Of a stretch of 16,411 nucleotides of DNA, positions 14,429 to 16,411 are shown in pieces. How positions within the stretch are numbered: position 1 is the stretch's first letter; the number at the start of each line of letters is the position of its first letter. The notes beneath the pieces are model-generated. The model searched no databases. It saw only the letters and a list, made by a program, of their open reading frames with translations, and was not told where the DNA came from. The stretch comes from Piscirickettsiaceae bacterium. GTDB taxonomy: Bacteria; Pseudomonadota; Gammaproteobacteria; Methylococcales; Cycloclasticaceae. The stretch spans positions 1 to 16,411 of the forward strand of contig NVSW01000060.1 of assembly GCA_002401365.1 (NCBI GenBank), in the 5' to 3' direction. Made by a program: the position numbers and the translations under genes.

Positions 14429-15988
14429 TTATTTCCTGAACATTCGCAGCATGCGCTGGGTAACCGCAAAACCACCGACAATATTGATACTGGTAATAAA
14501 GACAGACAAGGTTGCTAAGGCAATCACGAGCGGGCTGTCACTTGATATTTGAATTATTGCGCCAATCACAATGATGCTACTAATCGCATTCGTCAGGCTC
14601 ATTAACGGGGTATGCAATGAGTGTGAAACACCCCATATGACCATGTAACCAATAAAACACGACAGGGTAAATACCGTTAAGTGACCAATAAACGCAGCTG
14701 GAGCCACGCTGCCTAAGCCAAACAGTGCCAGACCGCACACAACAAGAGGGATTAAAAACGCAAACGGGTGCGCTTTCTTTTCTTCTTCCATCACTTGCGC
14801 ATCGGCTTTAATACCAATGTCTGCCTTAGGTGCTCTAGAAATAACAGGCGCAGGTGGTGGCCACGTAATATGGCCTTCTTTCACCACGGTTGCACCACGA
14901 ATAACTTCATCGTCCATATTCACGTCAATGGTGCCATCTTTTTCAGGACACAAATCGGTTAACAAATGACGTAAATTTGTTGCATACAGTTGGCTAGATT
15001 GGGCCGCAAGCCGGCTGGGTAGGTTGGTATAGCCAATTAAGGTAACACCGTGTTTAACCACTACTTTATTCTCTTCCGTCAGCTTGCAGTTACCGCCCGC
15101 TTCGGCAGCCAAGTCAACAATCACACTACCGGGTTTCATATTAGCAACCATGCGCTCGGTAATTAACTCCGGTGCCGGTCTGCCTGGGATCAAGGCAGTG
15201 GTAACAATAATGTCAACCTCAGCTGCTTGAGAGGCAAACAAATCCATCTCTGCTTTGATGAACTCAGGGCTCATGGTTTTGGCATAACCGCCTTCACCTG
15301 AACCATCTTCCTCATTAAATTCAAGCATTAGGAACTCTGCATCCATGCTTTCCACTTGTTCTTTCACTTCAGGACGAGTATCAAAGGCACGTACAATCGC
15401 ACCCATACTTTTAGCAGTGCCAATCGCAGACAAGCCTGCAACACCCGCACCAATAACAAGAACTTTAGCAGGAGGTATTTTGCCAGCTGCAGTAATTTGT
15501 CCCGTAAAGAAACGCCCAAAATGTTGAGCAGCCTCAATAATCGCGCGGTAACCGGCAATGTTTGCCATTGAGCTTAAAGCATCCATCTTTTGAGCACGTG
15601 AAATACGTGGAATACTGTCCATTGCCAGTGCGGTTACTCCGCGAGCAGCGAGCTCTTTCAGCATCTCCCCATTTTGCGCTGGATACAAAAAACTAATCAA
15701 CGTCTGGTGCTTTTTGAGTAGCTCAATGCCGTAGAACCCCAGCTCAGGATGTTGTTTAGGTGGGCGAACCATCATTAAAATATCCGATGACGTCCACAAC
15801 GTTTGTGGGTCTTCAATTATCTCAACACCAATATTACTGTACAGCTCGTCATCAAAATTAGCGGCTTTGCCCGCGCCGGCTTCCATCGCAACTTCGAAAC
15901 CGAGTTTCATTATTTGAGTGGCTACATCAGGTGTTAACGCAACGCGTTTCTCACCATCTTGCATCTCTTTTGGCACACCAATTTTCAT
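14429..15988 (-). CDS. pntA: NAD(P) transhydrogenase subunit alpha
   Basis: PntA carries the NAD(H)-binding domain I and part of the membrane domain of the proton-translocating transhydrogenase. The 519 residues (E. coli about 510) start MKIGVPKEMQDGEKRVALTP. They contain SIPRISRAQKMDALSSMANI and the Rossmann segment VLVIGAGVAGLSAIGTAKSM, followed by the acidic strand end of the NAD site (FDTRPEVKEQ). The C-terminal 120 or so residues form about four membrane helices, including VSHSLHTPLMSLTNAIS. The protein is full length with no odd features. The ATG at 15988 is preceded by the purine-rich AGAGAGAAG. It is first in the pntAB operon. Confidence 0.97.
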   Translation of the reverse strand: MKIGVPKEMQDGEKRVALTPDVATQIMKLGFEVAMEAGAGKAANFDDELYSNIGVEIIEDPQTLWTSSDILMMVRPPKQHPELGFYGIELLKKHQTLISFLYPAQNGEMLKELAARGVTALAMDSIPRISRAQKMDALSSMANIAGYRAIIEAAQHFGRFFTGQITAAGKIPPAKVLVIGAGVAGLSAIGTAKSMGAIVRAFDTRPEVKEQVESMDAEFLMLEFNEEDGSGEGGYAKTMSPEFIKAEMDLFASQAAEVDIIVTTALIPGRPAPELITERMVANMKPGSVIVDLAAEAGGNCKLTEENKVVVKHGVTLIGYTNLPSRLAAQSSQLYATNLRHLLTDLCPEKDGTIDVNMDDEVIRGATVVKEGHITWPPPAPVISRAPKADIGIKADAQVMEEEKKAHPFAFLIPLVVCGLALFGLGSVAPAAFIGHLTVFTLSCFIGYMVIWGVSHSLHTPLMSLTNAISSIIVIGAIIQISSDSPLVIALATLSVFITSINIVGGFAVTQRMLRMFRK

Positions 15989-16008
15989 TTTACTTCTCTC
16001 TAAGTTTT

Positions 16009-16035
16009 ATAATAGATTAGGGTCAACGTCTAATC
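16009..16035 (-). promoter_or_regulatory. Candidate pntAB promoter -10 box with adjacent inverted repeat
   Basis: On the minus strand TATTAT (16009-16014) could be a -10 box about 20 bp upstream of the pntA ATG. Directly upstream of it lies the inverted repeat GATTAG (16015-16020), 9 bp, CTAATC (16030-16035), where a regulator could cover the -35 region. No good -35 box is present, which would fit an activator-dependent promoter. The assignment is weak. Confidence 0.3.
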
Positions 16036-16175
16036 GATTTAATGAGACCTTTACACAAAAGTTCTTTTGCCCTCATGCTGCGTCGCCTAGGGCAACTACT
16101 GTTGATTCCTGAAAATAAAAGCTTATACCGTGCAAATCTCTCTTAATGAACCTAATAGAATATTTTTTATCAACC

Positions 16176-16196
16176 AAAACCTTATTTTAAGGTTTT
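16176..16196. repeat. Perfect 9-bp inverted repeat upstream of pntA
   Basis: AAAACCTTA (16176-16184), TTT, TAAGGTTTT (16188-16196). It may be a weak bidirectional terminator or an operator. Apart from this and the structures listed on either side, the 423 bp between pntA and the right edge show no recognisable gene. Confidence 0.4.
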
Positions 16197-16388
16197 ACAC
16201 GCAGTATATGCAATCGTTACATTATATTTATGAACAACCTATTGTTTTTATTAAGCATTAATTACAACTGTCTAACCAAATTCCATAGCATCTCTAACTA
16301 AAGCGCTATCTCAAAACAAGCACAACCACCTTAACTAATCGATATTTAAGTGATTTTTTGTCGAAGCGAGAGAGTTCAAACCTCCGAT

Positions 16389-16409
16389 CACCAGTACCCC
16401 ATACTGGTG
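16389..16409 (+). terminator. Strong hairpin at the right edge, possible intrinsic terminator
   Basis: CACCAGTA (16389-16396), loop CCCCA, TACTGGTG (16402-16409): an 8-bp perfect stem followed by TT before the window ends. Whether a T-run follows cannot be seen. It could end transcription of a gene lying outside the window or be part of another structured element. Confidence 0.35.
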
Positions 16410-16411
16410 TT

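Noticed and set aside
16364..16392. Stretch GAGAGAGTTCAAACCTCCG resembling a tRNA T-arm near the right edge
   Set aside because: The flanking bases do not pair as a T-stem, and no acceptor, D or anticodon arm could be built on either strand.

Overview
The window is a chromosomal hydrogen-oxidation locus from a moderately AT-rich proteobacterium. The pntAB gene style, HupR/HoxA-type regulation and sigma-54 promoter suggest a gammaproteobacterium, but I cannot name a genus. The centre is a cytoplasmic group 2a-type (HupSL/Huc-like) [NiFe]-hydrogenase: the small subunit has no Tat signal and lacks two of the usual FeS-cluster ligands.

Layout. (1) 1-5496, minus strand: a six-gene operon read from right to left. 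It encodes a TPR protein, two tiny hydrophobic proteins, a NifU-domain/Rieske fusion, a six-bladed NHL propeller and HypF (running off the left edge). The last three genes are joined by ATGA stop/start overlaps. (2) 5671-7116, plus strand, divergent: a sigma-54-dependent activator of the HupR/HoxA type whose receiver domain has lost its phosphorylation residues. (3) 7120-7359: a small zinc-ribbon reading frame broken by two in-frame stops. (4) 7361-7502: a long inverted repeat (candidate enhancer) about 85 bp upstream of a near-consensus -24/-12 promoter. (5) 7568-12559, plus strand: hupS, hupL, two tandem paralogous small proteins with a HiPIP-like four-cysteine C-terminus, a YkgJ-type cysteine-cluster protein, the HupL-processing protease and an unrecognised 99-residue protein. 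(6) 12560-13013: non-coding convergent gap. (7) 13014-15988, minus strand: pntB and pntA (proton-translocating transhydrogenase), with about 420 bp of upstream DNA to the right edge.

How it may work together (inference). The activator, probably active without phosphorylation, binds the inverted repeat and opens the sigma-54 promoter, producing HupSL and its maturation proteins. HypF makes the cyanide ligands, and the protease trims the 16-residue HupL tail. Electrons from H2 leave through the small subunit to one or more of the unusual FeS proteins (HiPIP-like pair, NifU/Rieske fusion) and on to the quinone pool. The TPR and NHL proteins would be scaffolds, and the glycine-zipper membrane proteins would be candidate anchors. 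The least described parts are the HiPIP-like pair, the small membrane pair, the 99-residue protein and the broken zinc-ribbon gene.
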